Notes: generated by a model from the sequence alone, not told the origin. Positions 1 to 9,198 are shown, counted from the stretch's first letter. The stretch is DNA of 64,000 bases from Aromatoleum evansii (GCF_012910805.1 NZ_WTVK01000014.1:1-64000), one strand, 5' to 3'. Numbers and translations are program-made.

Positions 1-9
1 GAGACAGCC

Positions 10-921
10 GTGATCGTCCGCCCCCGCCCGCACTGGGTCCATCTGCTGTTCGTACGCCGCGGCTCGCTCGTCCCGCGCATCCTGTCCCAGCAACTGTTCA
101 TCTTCGCGCTGTCCTGCGCCGTCGTGCTGCTGCACGGTCAGCTCTTCCACTGGAAGGTCACGCTCACCGCGACACCGTTCTCGCTCATGGGCGTCGCCTT
201 CGCGATCTTCCTCGGCTTCCGCATCAACGCGAGCTACGATCGCTACTGGGAGGCGCGCAAGCTGTGGGGCGCCGTGCTCGTCGAAGCGCGCAACCTCGCA
301 CGCCAGGCCCTCAACCTCGCGACGCCGCGCGACGCGCAGCGCGCGTTCGTGCTCGGCCTGGTCGGTTTCGCCACGGCGATGCGCAACCAGCTGCGCGGGC
401 GTCCGCGCGACACCGATCTCGCCGGACTGCTACCCATGGACCTCGTCGAGCGCGTGGGCAGCGCGCGCTTCGGCCCCGCGCTGATCCTGCTGTGGCTGGG
501 CGAATGGCTGCGCGAGCGGCGCGCGGCCGGCGAGCTCGACGCCATCGCCGCGCAGCAGATGGAGCAGTCGCTCAACGACCTCTCCGGCGCGCTGGGAGGC
601 TGCGAGCGCATCGCCAACACGCCGCTGCCCTTCACCTATTCGGTGATCCTGCACCGCAGCGCCTACTTCTACTGCATGCTGCTGCCCTTCGGCCTGGTGG
701 ATTCGATCGGGATCATGACGCCGCTGATCGTGTGCTTCGTCTCCTACACCTTCTTCGCGCTCGAAGCGCTCAGCGACGAGATCGACGACCCCTTCGGCAC
801 CATGCCCAACGATCTGGCGCTCGACGCGCTGGTGGCGGGCATAGACGCCAGCCTGCGCGAGATGCTCGGCGAGGCGCCCCCGCCCGCGCCGCAGCCCGAC
901 GCGAACTGCCTGCTGACCTGA
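10..921 (+). CDS. Bestrophin-like (UPF0187/YneE) membrane channel protein
   Basis: The 303-residue product looks like a bacterial bestrophin homologue, a family of pentameric inner-membrane anion or cation channels. Visible features are the N-terminal HWxxLLFVRRGS segment, two hydrophobic helices (about residues 25-65), the conserved GFRINASYDRYWEARKLWG motif (about 69-87) that typifies the family, and two further hydrophobic stretches near 205-245. The start is a GTG nine bases into the window, so upstream context is not visible. The ion it conducts cannot be read from the sequence. It is followed after a few bases by the convergent azlD gene. Confidence 0.85.
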   Translation: MIVRPRPHWVHLLFVRRGSLVPRILSQQLFIFALSCAVVLLHGQLFHWKVTLTATPFSLMGVAFAIFLGFRINASYDRYWEARKLWGAVLVEARNLARQALNLATPRDAQRAFVLGLVGFATAMRNQLRGRPRDTDLAGLLPMDLVERVGSARFGPALILLWLGEWLRERRAAGELDAIAAQQMEQSLNDLSGALGGCERIANTPLPFTYSVILHRSAYFYCMLLPFGLVDSIGIMTPLIVCFVSYTFFALEALSDEIDDPFGTMPNDLALDALVAGIDASLREMLGEAPPPAPQPDANCLLT

Positions 922-927
922 ACCGAA

Positions 928-1254
928 TTACCAGCCGAACCCCTTGCGCAGCACGAGCAGCACGCACATGCCGCCAATGAAGGGCAGCCACGGATTACGC
1001 GAACGCACCGCGGCGAGCGCGACGACGACCCCGGCGGCGAGCTTGGGGTTCGCCGGATCGAACGCACCCGCATCGAGCAGCAGATCCGGCATGATCAGCG
1101 CCGACAGCGCCGCGGCCGGTGCATAGCGCAGCGCTCGCTGCAGCGCAGGCGGCAGGCGCGCGCCTTCGCCGCTGATCACGAAACTGCCGCGCGTGAGGAT
1201 GGTCGTCGAGCCGATCGCCAGCAGCGTCAGCCACAGCCAGACGCCCTCTACCAT
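928..1254 (-). CDS. azlD: AzlD family branched-chain amino acid export subunit
   Basis: A 108-residue, very hydrophobic protein with about four membrane helices and the family motif LTRGSFV (residues 20-26) and a C-terminal NPWLPFIGGM segment. AzlD is the small subunit that works with AzlC to export branched-chain amino acids or their analogues across the inner membrane. The ATG at 1254 overlaps the last codons of azlC, indicating translational coupling. The substrate here is inferred from family membership only. Confidence 0.88.
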   Translation of the reverse strand: MVEGVWLWLTLLAIGSTTILTRGSFVISGEGARLPPALQRALRYAPAAALSALIMPDLLLDAGAFDPANPKLAAGVVVALAAVRSRNPWLPFIGGMCVLLVLRKGFGW

Positions 1255-1955
1255 GTCCGTCTCCGCCGCTCCGCCCAGTGTTCTGCAGCAAAGCCGGCCG
1301 CGATGCCCACGGCGATCCCGGCGATGACGCCGAGCCTGAGCGGCAGGCCGCGCAGCAGCACAGCCCCGAGGCCACCGACGAGCGCGGCGACCAGCATCGC
1401 GCGCTGTTTCACCATCGGCACGAGCATCACCATCAGCGCGATCGTCGTCATGAACTCCAGCGACCAATCCTTGGGGAAGATCTCCGCCCCGAGCACCCCG
1501 GCAAGCCCGCCGAGCTGCCACATGCTCCAGCACAGCATCGCCGGCGCGACATAAAAGCCCCAGCGCCAGTGCGGATCGTCGTTGCGCAGCAGGCGGTCCG
1601 CGCACAGCACGAACAGGCCGTCGACGAGCAGATAGCCCGACAGCAGGCGCCTGGACCACGACGCACCATGGAAGGCCGGCGCCAGCGCCGCGCTGAAGAT
1701 CACGAAGCGCAGGTTGAGCACCAGCGCGGTCACGAAGATCAGCCACAGCGGCGCGCCGGCGGCGATCAGGGGCAGCGTGCCGAGCTGGGCCGTGCCGGCG
1801 TAGACGATCAGGTTCATGCCGATCGACTCGGCCGCGGACAGGCCGGTCGAGCGCATCGCCACACCGGTGACGATCGCCCACGGCAGCAGGCCGACCGACA
1901 TCGGCAACATCAGCCGGAACCCCTCGCGGGCGCCGCGCTTGAAAGATTCGTTCAT
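1248..1955 (-). CDS. azlC: AzlC family branched-chain amino acid exporter, large subunit
   Basis: The 235-residue product is the AzlC permease, partner of the AzlD protein encoded immediately downstream with a 7-base overlap. It shows the N-terminal FKRGAREGFRLMLPMSVGLLPW region typical of the family, the AAESIGMNLIVYAGTAQL segment around residues 41-58, and a NLRFVIFSAALAP helix near 81-93. The ATG at 1955 is preferred because it begins exactly at the family N-terminus; longer reading into upstream sequence has no family similarity. Together the pair would form an amino acid efflux system. Confidence 0.9.
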   Translation of the reverse strand: MNESFKRGAREGFRLMLPMSVGLLPWAIVTGVAMRSTGLSAAESIGMNLIVYAGTAQLGTLPLIAAGAPLWLIFVTALVLNLRFVIFSAALAPAFHGASWSRRLLSGYLLVDGLFVLCADRLLRNDDPHWRWGFYVAPAMLCWSMWQLGGLAGVLGAEIFPKDWSLEFMTTIALMVMLVPMVKQRAMLVAALVGGLGAVLLRGLPLRLGVIAGIAVGIAAGFAAEHWAERRRRTW

Positions 1956-2044
1956 TGGGGGAAGCTCACCCGAAACGGGAAAGCGCTTAAGGATACCAGT
2001 CCTGCCACCGCGTCGGCAGGCAAGCTTCGCGCGATGCTCCGAAA

Positions 2045-2491
2045 TCAGCGCCGCTGCTGAGCCATCTGCGCGCGCGCGGCCCACACCTCGGCCGGCCAGG
2101 TGCTCTGAATGTACGCCAGCGTCGCGCGGATCTCGTCGTCGGACAGCACGCGGGCGAACGCCGGCATGTCGCTCGCGTAGCCTTCGGGCGCCCACGGCGG
2201 CACCATGCCGTCGCGCGTGATGTTCACCAGCAGCTCGTTCGGATGATGCCAGGTGTGCCCGGACGCATCGTGCGGCGGCGCCGGCAACCGGCCGTCGGCC
2301 CTGCGCTGGCGCCAGTCGGGCTGCCCCTCGAGCTGCGCACCATGACACGAAGCGCAGTGGCGGTGGTACAGCGGCTCTCCCCGCGCAACCTGCGCCGCGT
2401 CCTTCGGGTCGATCCCATCCTCACCGCCGCACCCCGCAAGCAGCACCGCGAGCGCCGCGGCACACGCCCCCTTGCGCGGCTTACGGATCAC
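2045..2491 (-). CDS. Class I c-type cytochrome lipoprotein
   Basis: A 148-residue exported monohaem cytochrome. The N-terminus ([10 protein letters not shown], about residues 11-20) is a lipoprotein signal with a lipobox Cys, followed by a haem-binding CASCH motif and a distal DMPAF methionine as likely sixth ligand. The GTG at 2491 is chosen because it puts the basic residues and the signal at the N-terminus; it overlaps the end of the upstream membrane-protein gene by 11 bases, so the two are probably translated together. Likely a periplasmic electron carrier. Its redox partner is unknown; nearness to copper genes may or may not matter. Confidence 0.8.
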   Translation of the reverse strand: MIRKPRKGACAAALAVLLAGCGGEDGIDPKDAAQVARGEPLYHRHCASCHGAQLEGQPDWRQRRADGRLPAPPHDASGHTWHHPNELLVNITRDGMVPPWAPEGYASDMPAFARVLSDDEIRATLAYIQSTWPAEVWAARAQMAQQRR

Positions 2492-2816
2492 GCCGGTCGC
2501 CGCAGGGGTGGCGATCGGCCCCGCAGTGCTGGAAGTCGCCGAGCGGGCGGTTGAAGGTGTACTCGAACGGCTTGCCGACGAGTTCATGCGCGGCATCGCC
2601 GGCCGAGCCCGTCGGCAGCGTGAAGGGCAGCGCGACGACGAACACCGCGGCGCCGATCACCGTCCCCACGAGTCCGAGCGGGCGCACGATGAGCAGGTCC
2701 GCCGTCATGTCGCCGGCACGGTCGCCGGTGACGGTCCCCGCCTGCTGCGCGGACACCCCCGCACTCGTCGTCAGCAACACGACCGCCCCCAGGGCGGCGG
2801 CAAGCTTCCTGCGCAT
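2481..2816 (-). CDS. Small exported membrane protein of unknown function
   Basis: A 111-residue protein with a clear signal peptide (cleavage near GVSAQQ, residue 20-26), a single strongly hydrophobic segment ([19 protein letters not shown], about residues 48-66), and a polar C-terminus with [20 protein letters not shown] recognise this as a conserved proteobacterial type with the [11 protein letters not shown] pattern but cannot assign a function. It sits between the DUF411 gene and the cytochrome c gene on the same strand and overlaps the latter, so the three may be one transcript. Confidence 0.7.
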   Translation of the reverse strand: MRRKLAAALGAVVLLTTSAGVSAQQAGTVTGDRAGDMTADLLIVRPLGLVGTVIGAAVFVVALPFTLPTGSAGDAAHELVGKPFEYTFNRPLGDFQHCGADRHPCGDRRDP

Positions 2817-2860
2817 GTTCCATTCTCCCGCACCCCGGGGCGTCCGGGGCTGACGAAGTC

Positions 2861-3331
2861 TCAATGGCTGGCGAAGACCCGCGTCCTGCCGTCGGCGGTG
2901 ACGCTCACGACGTCGTAGCGGTCCGCCGGGTACGGACCTTCCATCCCCGGCGAGCCCTGCGGCATGCCGGGCGCCGAGATGCCGGCGACCTTGGGCTTCT
3001 CCGCCAGCAGACGCTTCACGTCGGCGGCGGGCACGTGCCCCTCGACGAAGTATCCGCCGACCTTCGCAGTATGGCAGGAGCCCAGCGCCTGCGGCACGCC
3101 CGCCTCGCGCTTGACCGCGCCCATGTCGGCGCTCTTGATCTCCTTCACGGAGAAACCCGCCGCGCGCATGTGCTCGGCCCACTTGCCGCAGCAGCCGCAG
3201 TTGGGATCCTTGTACATCACCACCTCCTCTCCGGTGGCGAGCACCGGCGCGGCGAAGGCCGCGGCCAGCGCCAGCGTGGCGACCAGGGCGAGGGGACGGC
3301 GGGCGGGACGGGACGGCTTGTGCGACTTCAT
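2861..3331 (-). CDS. DUF411 copper-associated periplasmic metal-binding protein
   Basis: The 156-residue product has an N-terminal signal sequence (about residues 12-32, ending PVLATG) and a DUF411 domain with the metal-binding motif YKDPNCGCCGKW (about residues 40-51). Later family landmarks are GSCHTAKVGGYFVEGHVPA and the PKVAGISAPGMPQGSPGM segment. DUF411 proteins are commonly encoded beside copper efflux systems and probably bind Cu(I) in the periplasm. Here it lies 13 bases downstream of the CusS-type kinase gene on the same strand, which supports a copper/silver role and co-transcription with the regulators. Confidence 0.85.
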   Translation of the reverse strand: MKSHKPSRPARRPLALVATLALAAAFAAPVLATGEEVVMYKDPNCGCCGKWAEHMRAAGFSVKEIKSADMGAVKREAGVPQALGSCHTAKVGGYFVEGHVPAADVKRLLAEKPKVAGISAPGMPQGSPGMEGPYPADRYDVVSVTADGRTRVFASH

Positions 3332-3344
3332 GTTTTCCTCTGCA

Positions 3345-4826
3345 TCAGACGGTTGCCGATGTTTGGCCCGACGCGGGCGACGAAGGTTCCGCCCCGCGGG
3401 CCCCGGCTGCCGCGATACGCGCATCGGCAGACGCGAGCGGCAGGTAGAGCGTGAAGGTGGTGAGGCCGCCGGCGGATTCCACCCCTATGCGGCCGCCATG
3501 CGCCTCGACGATGGAGCGCGTGATCGCGAGCCCCAGCCCCGCACCGTCGCCCTGGCGCGTGCGCGCCGCGTCGACGCGGTGGAAGCGGTCGAAGATGCGC
3601 GCGAGATGCTCGGGCGGGATCGTCTCGCCGGGGTTGCTCACCGCGAGCCGCGCCTCGTCGCCGGCCGTATCGATCGCGATGCGCACGACACCGCCCGGCG
3701 CCGCATGGCGCAGCGCGTTCGACAGCAGGTTCGACACCGCGCGCCGCAGCATCAGGCGGTCGCCCTGCACGCGCGCATCGCCGCCGACTTCCAGGCGAAG
3801 GCCCTTCTCCTCGACCAGCGCCTCGTAGAACTCCGCCAGCGCGCCCGCCTCCCCGGCGAGCGACAGCGTCTCGGCCGGCCGCGGCAGCAGGCCGTTGTCC
3901 GCCTGCGCGAGGAACAGCATGTCGGCGATCATGCGCGCGAGCCGCTCGTATTCCTCGAGGTTCGACAGCAGGATCTCGCGATACTCGTCGGCGTTGCGAG
4001 CACGCCCGAGCGCGACCTCGGTCTGCGTCATCAGGTTGCTCACCGGCGTGCGCAGCTCGTGCGCGATGTCCGACGAAAACTCGCTCAGGCGGCGGAAGCC
4101 CTCCTCCAGGCGCGCCATCATCGCGTTGAGCTCTCCCGCGAGCGCCTCCAGTTCCACCGGCAGCCGGCGCGTGTCGATGCGTGCCGTCAGATGCTGCGCC
4201 GACACGCCGCGCGCCACCTCGGCCATCTTGCGCAGCGGCGCAAGCCCGCCTCGCGCCGCGACCGCGCCGAGCAGGCCCGTCGCGACGATCGCCAGCGCCA
4301 CCGCAAACCACAGGGAACGCTCGAAGTCGCGCATGAAGATGCGGTGGTGCTCGATGTCCATCGCCACCACGACACGGGCGGCGGGCGCCCCGGCGATGCC
4401 CGTGCGCGCGTTCGCGACGACCCCGCGATAGATATGGCCGCCCTGCTCCCAGGTATGCGCCGGCGGATAGGCGACCGGGTCGGGACCGGGATCGATGCGC
4501 GCCGCCGGCTCGGGGAAATCCGCCCCCGACGACGCGAACAGGATCTCGCCGCGGCCTGCGTCGCGAAGCACCGCGATCGACAGGCTATGGTGCCCTACCA
4601 GCGCGCTGTCGAGCTGTTGCGCGACGTTCGCGAAGTCCGCCTCGTCGCCCACCTGGGCGAGCACCGAGCGCGCGAGCTCGAGCTTGCCGTGCAGCTCGAC
4701 GAGGTCGCCCTCCTCGAAATGGCGCTCGACCGTCGCCGAGATGTAGATGCCCAGACCCAGCAGCACCGCGGCGAAAAGCCCGCCGAAGAGCAATGTCAGG
4801 CGCAGCGTCAACGACAGCTTCGGCAT
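3345..4826 (-). CDS. cusS: Heavy-metal sensor histidine kinase (CusS/CopS type)
   Basis: A 493-residue membrane sensor kinase. Order of parts: TM1 (about 8-30), periplasmic sensor region (31-170), TM2 (about 172-190), HAMP segment (191-245), dimerisation helix with SSDIAHELRTP (phospho-acceptor His256), then the ATPase domain with NLLSNALRHA (N box), the IPPEHLARIFDRFHRVD F box and GAGLGLAI (G2 box). It phosphorylates the adjacent CusR-type regulator in response to periplasmic Cu(I)/Ag(I). The ATG at 4826 shares one base with the regulator's stop (TGATG), so expression is coupled. The metal is inferred from the linked CusCBA-F genes. Confidence 0.9.
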   Translation of the reverse strand: MPKLSLTLRLTLLFGGLFAAVLLGLGIYISATVERHFEEGDLVELHGKLELARSVLAQVGDEADFANVAQQLDSALVGHHSLSIAVLRDAGRGEILFASSGADFPEPAARIDPGPDPVAYPPAHTWEQGGHIYRGVVANARTGIAGAPAARVVVAMDIEHHRIFMRDFERSLWFAVALAIVATGLLGAVAARGGLAPLRKMAEVARGVSAQHLTARIDTRRLPVELEALAGELNAMMARLEEGFRRLSEFSSDIAHELRTPVSNLMTQTEVALGRARNADEYREILLSNLEEYERLARMIADMLFLAQADNGLLPRPAETLSLAGEAGALAEFYEALVEEKGLRLEVGGDARVQGDRLMLRRAVSNLLSNALRHAAPGGVVRIAIDTAGDEARLAVSNPGETIPPEHLARIFDRFHRVDAARTRQGDGAGLGLAITRSIVEAHGGRIGVESAGGLTTFTLYLPLASADARIAAAGARGAEPSSPASGQTSATV

Positions 4827-5497
4827 CAGGGCGTCTCGAGCACGTAGCCCATGCCGCGCACGGTGCGGATCAGCTTGGGCTCGAAGGGGTCGTCGACCTT
4901 GGCGCGCAGCCGGCGCACCGCCACCTCGATCACGTTGGTGTCGCTGTCGAAGTTCATGTCCCACACCTGCGAGGCGATCAGCGAGCGCGGCAGCACCTCG
5001 CCCTGCCGGCGCAGCAGCAGCTCCAGCAGGCCGAACTCCTTCGCGGTGAGGTCGATCCGCTGCCCCGCGCGCGTCACGCGCCGGCGCAGCAGGTCCAGCT
5101 CGAGGTCGGCCGCACGCAGCGTCTCCGGTTCCTTCGACTTTCCCCGCCGCAACAGCGTGCGCACCCGCGCGAGCAGCTCGGAGAACGCGAAAGGCTTCAC
5201 GAGGTAATCGTCCGCCCCCAGCTCCAGCCCGCGCACGCGGTCCTCGACCTGGTCGCGCGCGGTCAGGAACAGCACCGGCATCTCGCGCCCCGCGCGGCGC
5301 ACCGTCTGCAGCACGCTCCAGCCGTCGAGGCCCGGCAGCATGACGTCGAGCACCATCAGTTCGTACTCGCCGGTCAGCGCGAGGTGCAGGCCATCCATGC
5401 CGTCACGCGCGAGATCGACGACGAAGCCCGCCTCGGACAGTCCCTGCCTGAGATAATCACCGGTCTTGGCCTCGTCTTCGACGATCAGGATCTTCAC
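4826..5497 (-). CDS. cusR: Copper/silver response regulator (CusR/CopR type, OmpR family)
   Basis: A 223-residue OmpR-family regulator: receiver domain with acidic pocket E7/D8, phosphorylation site Asp51 (in VLDVMLPG), Lys101 in YLVKPF, and a C-terminal winged helix ([47 protein letters not shown]). A GTG at 5497 is the start that gives the standard N-terminus VKILIVEDE. It is transcribed away from cusF-cusCBA and would bind the intergenic region, where the inverted repeat TTACA-N4-TGTAA lies at 5566-5579. The gene is coupled to cusS by a 1-base overlap. Confidence 0.9.
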   Translation of the reverse strand: MKILIVEDEAKTGDYLRQGLSEAGFVVDLARDGMDGLHLALTGEYELMVLDVMLPGLDGWSVLQTVRRAGREMPVLFLTARDQVEDRVRGLELGADDYLVKPFAFSELLARVRTLLRRGKSKEPETLRAADLELDLLRRRVTRAGQRIDLTAKEFGLLELLLRRQGEVLPRSLIASQVWDMNFDSDTNVIEVAVRRLRAKVDDPFEPKLIRTVRGMGYVLETP

Positions 5498-5565
5498 CGC
5501 TGGCTCCTTGCCACCAACACACCACGGAACGCATTGTGCCCGCGCGCGCCGGGCAAGACGCAAGA

Positions 5566-5579
5566 TTACAAAGATGTAA
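5566..5579. promoter_or_regulatory. Putative CusR binding box between cusR and cusF
   Basis: A perfect interrupted palindrome TTACA-AAGA-TGTAA lies in the 156-bp divergent region between cusR and cusF. Inverted TTACA/TGTAA boxes with a 4-base spacer are the kind of site used by CopR/CzcR-type metal regulators. It is the only clear palindrome in the region, 69 bp from the cusR start and 75 bp from the cusF start. Function is inferred. Confidence 0.5.
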
Positions 5580-5653
5580 CCCCGGGGTCAGCTTTCTGTT
5601 TCCACGCCCTTTTCATACTGCCTCCAATTCCTGCATTGCATGGAGCCCTCCAC

Positions 5654-6013
5654 ATGAAAACCACCCTTCTGCTCGCAACCCTCGGCCTCTTCGCCGCCTC
5701 CGCCGCCCCGGCGCTCGCACAAAGCGGCCATGACGCCGGCCACAGCCACCACATGGCGCAGGCCGCCACGCCGGCGAGCGTGTCAGCCGCCCGGATGAGC
5801 GAAGGCACGGTCAAGAAGATCGACAAGGCGGCGGCGAAGATCACCATCGCCCACGGCCCGCTCGACAACCTCGGCATGCCGGCGATGACGATGGCCTTCC
5901 GCGCCACCGACGCCGCGATGCTCGACAAGGTCAAGACCGGCGACAAGGTCCGCTTCACCGCCGAACGCGTCGATGGCGTGTTCAGCGTCACGCAGCTGGA
6001 AGTCACCAAGTAG
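5654..6013 (+). CDS. cusF: CusF-like periplasmic copper/silver chaperone
   Basis: A 119-residue exported protein: signal peptide (1-22, ending APALAQ), a His-rich linker (HDAGHSHH, 26-33), then a CusF domain (about 48-118) with GTVKKIDKAAAKITIAHGP and PAMTMAF. In CusF the metal is held by one His, two Met and a Trp that caps the site (motif NWPEMTM in E. coli). Here the two Met (79 and 81 in PAMTMAF region) and the upstream His are kept, but the Trp position is Met (GMPAMTM), so the cation-pi cap is missing. First gene of the cusFCBA run, divergent from cusRS. Confidence 0.85.
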   Translation: MKTTLLLATLGLFAASAAPALAQSGHDAGHSHHMAQAATPASVSAARMSEGTVKKIDKAAAKITIAHGPLDNLGMPAMTMAFRATDAAMLDKVKTGDKVRFTAERVDGVFSVTQLEVTK

Positions 6014-6137
6014 GATACGCCGGACGTTCCGGCGACTCGCAGGACGCCCCCCCGCTCCGGGGCGGACGACCGCGCGACGAACGACTCGGCGGCCGCCCCG
6101 CCGCCGCAAATAACAACACCTTCGCGGAGTCCCGACG

Positions 6138-7505
6138 ATGCACTCGTCCAACGCGGGAACGCAGCGGCGGGCCCTGGCCGCCGCGCTGCTGATCCCTGGC
6201 CTGCTGGCCGTCGCAGCGACGGTCCAAGCCCAGGGCGCCGGCACGCCACCGGCCCCGCCCGCCGCCCGCAGCTTCCCGGTCGCACCGGCCGCCGCCACTG
6301 CGGCAGATCCGGCCACCCCGCTCGGCGCGGACATCGCCGGTCTCCTGCAGCACGCCCGCGGCACGAACCCCGCCTTCGCCGCCCAGCGCGCCGAGACCGC
6401 GGCCGCGCGCGAGCGCGTCGACTCCGCCGGCGCCCTGCCCGACCCGAACTTCCAGGTCGAGCTGATGGATTTCACCAACGAGATGCGCGGCGGCGGCACG
6501 ACGCTGGTGCCCGGCCAGGTCGGCGAGACCCGCTACCGCTTCATCCAGCCCCTGCCCGGCTGGGGCAAGCGCGAGCTGCAGACGCGGACGGCGGCGGCGA
6601 AGGCCGACGAGGCCACGGCCCGCCTCGACGCCGAGTGGCTGGACCTCGCACTGACGATCAAGCAGGCGTGGCTGCGCTACTACGCCGCCGACCGGGAGGC
6701 CGCGCTCGCGCGCGAATCGCTCGCGCTCCTCGGCGGCCTCGAGGAAGCGACCCTCGCGCGCTACCGCCAGGGCCTCGCGCCGCAGCAGGCCGTGCTGCGC
6801 GCCCAGCGCGAGATCACCAGCCAGCGCCTCGCGCAGGTCGGCATCGAACAGCGCCGCCGCGCCGCCGCCGCGGCGCTCAACGGTCTCCTCGCGCGCGCCC
6901 CGCACGAGCCCCTTGCCGCCCCCGCGGAACCGTCCGCCCTGCCGGCCGTGCTGCCGCTTCCCGCCCTCGTCGAACGGGCGCGCGCCAACAACCCCGCCCT
7001 CTCCGCCGACGCGCACGCGATCGAAGCCGCGCGCCTCGAACGCGAGCGCACCTGGGCCGACCGCTACCCCGACTACTCGATCGGCCTCACCAACAACCGC
7101 CCGCGCGGCGAGGACCAGTCCTGGGACCTGATGTTCGAGGTCATGATCCCGTTGCAACAATCCGCCCGCCGCGCCCGCGAGCGCGAGGCCGCACACATGG
7201 TCGCCGCAGCCGATGCGAAGCGCGAAGCAACCGCCAGCCGCCTCGGCGGCGAGATCGGCTCCGCCTGGGCGGCCTTCACCAGCGCGCAGGAAACGCAACG
7301 CCTGCTGCGCGGCACGCTGCTGCCGCAGGCGCAGGCCACGCGCGACGCCACCCGGAGCGCCTTCGAGACCGGCCGCGTCGATTTCGACGCCGTGCTCGAG
7401 GCCGAGCGCCAGCTCGTCGACACCCGCATGAGCCTGCTCCAGGCCGAGGTCGAAGCGCACATGGCCCTGTTTGAAATCGAAAAACTGGTCGGAGAATCGC
7501 TGTGA
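6138..7505 (+). CDS. cusC: Outer-membrane channel of the Cu/Ag efflux pump (CusC/CzcC, TolC family)
   Basis: A 455-residue TolC-family protein with a signal region (about 10-32, ending VQAQGA) and two OEP repeats: the first around residues 75-250 and the second around 270-450, the latter with YSIGLTNNRPRGEDQSWDLMFEVMIPL and FETGRVDFDAVLEAERQLVD. It forms the outer-membrane and periplasmic tunnel for the CusBA pump encoded next. Its stop overlaps the GTG start of cusB (GTGA), which indicates coupled translation. No obvious lipobox was seen. Confidence 0.9.
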   Translation: MHSSNAGTQRRALAAALLIPGLLAVAATVQAQGAGTPPAPPAARSFPVAPAAATAADPATPLGADIAGLLQHARGTNPAFAAQRAETAAARERVDSAGALPDPNFQVELMDFTNEMRGGGTTLVPGQVGETRYRFIQPLPGWGKRELQTRTAAAKADEATARLDAEWLDLALTIKQAWLRYYAADREAALARESLALLGGLEEATLARYRQGLAPQQAVLRAQREITSQRLAQVGIEQRRRAAAAALNGLLARAPHEPLAAPAEPSALPAVLPLPALVERARANNPALSADAHAIEAARLERERTWADRYPDYSIGLTNNRPRGEDQSWDLMFEVMIPLQQSARRAREREAAHMVAAADAKREATASRLGGEIGSAWAAFTSAQETQRLLRGTLLPQAQATRDATRSAFETGRVDFDAVLEAERQLVDTRMSLLQAEVEAHMALFEIEKLVGESL

Positions 7506-9040
7506 AACCCGCCGCGCAACTCACCCTCGGCGCCATCGCGGTCGCCATCGCGCTCGCCGCCGGCTACTTCGCCGGCACCCGCAATGCGGAGCATTCCGCC
7601 CCAGCCTCCGCCGACGCGACACCAACCGCGGACGGCTCGGGCGGGAAGAAGATCCTCTACTACCGCAACCCGATGGGCCTGCCCGACACCTCGCCGGTGC
7701 CGAAGAAGGACTCCATGGGGATGGACTACATCCCCGTCTATGAAGGCGAGGACGCCGGCCCCGACGACACCGGCGCGGTCACCGTGAGCCCGGCCCGCCT
7801 GCAGACGCTGGGCGTGCGCACCGCGCTCGCGGAACCGCGCACGCTCGACGAGCCGGTGCGCGCCGTCGGCCGCGTCGCGATCAACGAGCGCCGCGTCGTC
7901 GACGTCGCACCGCGCTTCGAGGGCTGGATCGAACGCCTGCACGTCAGCGCCAGCGGCGACCCGGTGCGCCGCGGCCAGGCGCTGTTCTCCGTGTATGCCC
8001 CCGAACTCGTCTCGGCCGGCTCCGAGTTGCAGATCGCCGAACGCCTTCAGCGCGACGCGAGCAGCGACCCGGCCGCCGCCGCGTCCGCGCAACGCCTCGC
8101 GGAGGCGACCCGCGCGCGCGTCTCCAATTGGCAGATGAAGCTCCCGGAAGGAACGAAGGCCGGAAACGGGCGGCTCACCTTCACCTCGCCCGCCAACGGC
8201 GTCGTCATGGAGAAGAAGGCAGTCGAAGGGATGCGCTTCATGCCCGGCGAAGCCCTCTTCCGCATCGCCGATCTCTCCACGGTGTGGGTGCTCGCCGACG
8301 TCTACGAGCGCGACCTCGCGCGCGTCAAACCCGGCCAGCACGCCACCGTGACCCTCGACGCCTTCCCGGGGCGCCGTTTCGACGCCACGGTCGCCTACCT
8401 CTATCCGACGCTGGACGCCGCGACGCGCACGACGCCGATGCGCCTCGAACTGGCGAACCCCGACGGCCTGCTGCGCCCCGGCCTCTTCGCTCACGCCGAC
8501 ATCGCCACCGGCAAGGCCGCCCCCGTGCTGACCGTGCCCGCCTCGGCGCTGATCGACAGCGGCGAACGCCAGGTCGTGCTCGTCGCCCAGGACGAAGGCC
8601 GCTTCCTGCCCAAGGCCGTCAAGGTCGGCCGCCGGGGCAGCGATCACATCGAGATTCTCGACGGCATCGCCGCCGGCGAGCGCGTCGTCGTCTCGGCCAA
8701 CTTCCTCATCGACGCCGAGAGCAACCTGCGCGCAGCGCTCGCGAGCTTCACCGCGGGCCAGGACAACGGTGCGGCCACCGCACCGACCTATTCCGCGGAA
8801 GGCACGCTCGACGCCATCGACCTCTCCGCCGACACCGTCAGCATCACGCATGGCGAGATTCCCGCGCTGAAGTGGCCGCCAATGACGATGGACTTCAACC
8901 TGGCCTCGCCCGAAGTCGCCAAAGGCATCGCCCCGGGCAGCCCGATCCGCTTCGAGTTCGAGCAGCGCGCGCCGGGCGAATTCGCGATCACGCGCATCGA
9001 AGCGGCGACACCCGCATCCACCGGTCACAAGGGGCACTGA
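7502..9040 (+). CDS. cusB: CusB membrane-fusion protein with built-in CusF domain
   Basis: The 512-residue periplasmic adaptor links CusA to CusC. Residues 8-25 form an N-terminal membrane anchor; residues 50-80 are a heavy-metal-binding domain (YYRNPMGLPD, MGMDYIPVY); the lipoyl/barrel-sandwich and beta-barrel domains follow (VVDVAPRFEGWIERLHV, LADLSTVWVLADVYERDLA, GLFAHADI). The last 80 residues add a complete CusF-like domain with KWPPMTMDF, which keeps the capping Trp that the separate CusF lacks. Such CusB-CusF fusions are known in betaproteobacteria. Translation is coupled to cusC; start is GTG. Confidence 0.92.
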   Translation: MKPAAQLTLGAIAVAIALAAGYFAGTRNAEHSAPASADATPTADGSGGKKILYYRNPMGLPDTSPVPKKDSMGMDYIPVYEGEDAGPDDTGAVTVSPARLQTLGVRTALAEPRTLDEPVRAVGRVAINERRVVDVAPRFEGWIERLHVSASGDPVRRGQALFSVYAPELVSAGSELQIAERLQRDASSDPAAAASAQRLAEATRARVSNWQMKLPEGTKAGNGRLTFTSPANGVVMEKKAVEGMRFMPGEALFRIADLSTVWVLADVYERDLARVKPGQHATVTLDAFPGRRFDATVAYLYPTLDAATRTTPMRLELANPDGLLRPGLFAHADIATGKAAPVLTVPASALIDSGERQVVLVAQDEGRFLPKAVKVGRRGSDHIEILDGIAAGERVVVSANFLIDAESNLRAALASFTAGQDNGAATAPTYSAEGTLDAIDLSADTVSITHGEIPALKWPPMTMDFNLASPEVAKGIAPGSPIRFEFEQRAPGEFAITRIEAATPASTGHKGH

Positions 9041-9068
9041 AATGGCCGAGCCGACCAAAGGATGCCTG

Positions 9069-9164
9069 CGTAGGGCGGGAGTAGCGCAGCGTATCCCGCC
9101 ATTCCGGCGTGCATCTCCCCCCGACGTCCGCTCGGCGGGATCCGCGTTGCTACTCCCGCCCTAC
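9069..9164. repeat. GTAG-type REP pair (inverted, REPIN-like) between cusB and cusA
   Basis: Two inverted copies of a roughly 32-base unit: GTAGGGCGGGAG...TCCCGCC at 9069-9100 and its complement at 9133-9164. Each has the form GTAG followed by a GGCGGGA/TCCCGCC hairpin, the layout of REP elements recognised by RAYT transposases. It lies within the cus operon, 35 bases before the cusA start. The same unit recurs at 24817 and 26688. Confidence 0.8.
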
Positions 9165-9198
9165 GTCAATCCGCACATCGCGAGCCCGGAGGCCTGAC

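Noticed and set aside
928-1881. A long minus-strand frame through azlD and azlC
   Set aside because: Only its last 108 codons are AzlD; the rest is out of frame with azlC, which is clearly coding.
9109-9198. A longer cusA start 30 codons upstream
   Set aside because: The extension is encoded by a REP pair and shows no RND family similarity; ATG 9199 begins at the known N-terminus.
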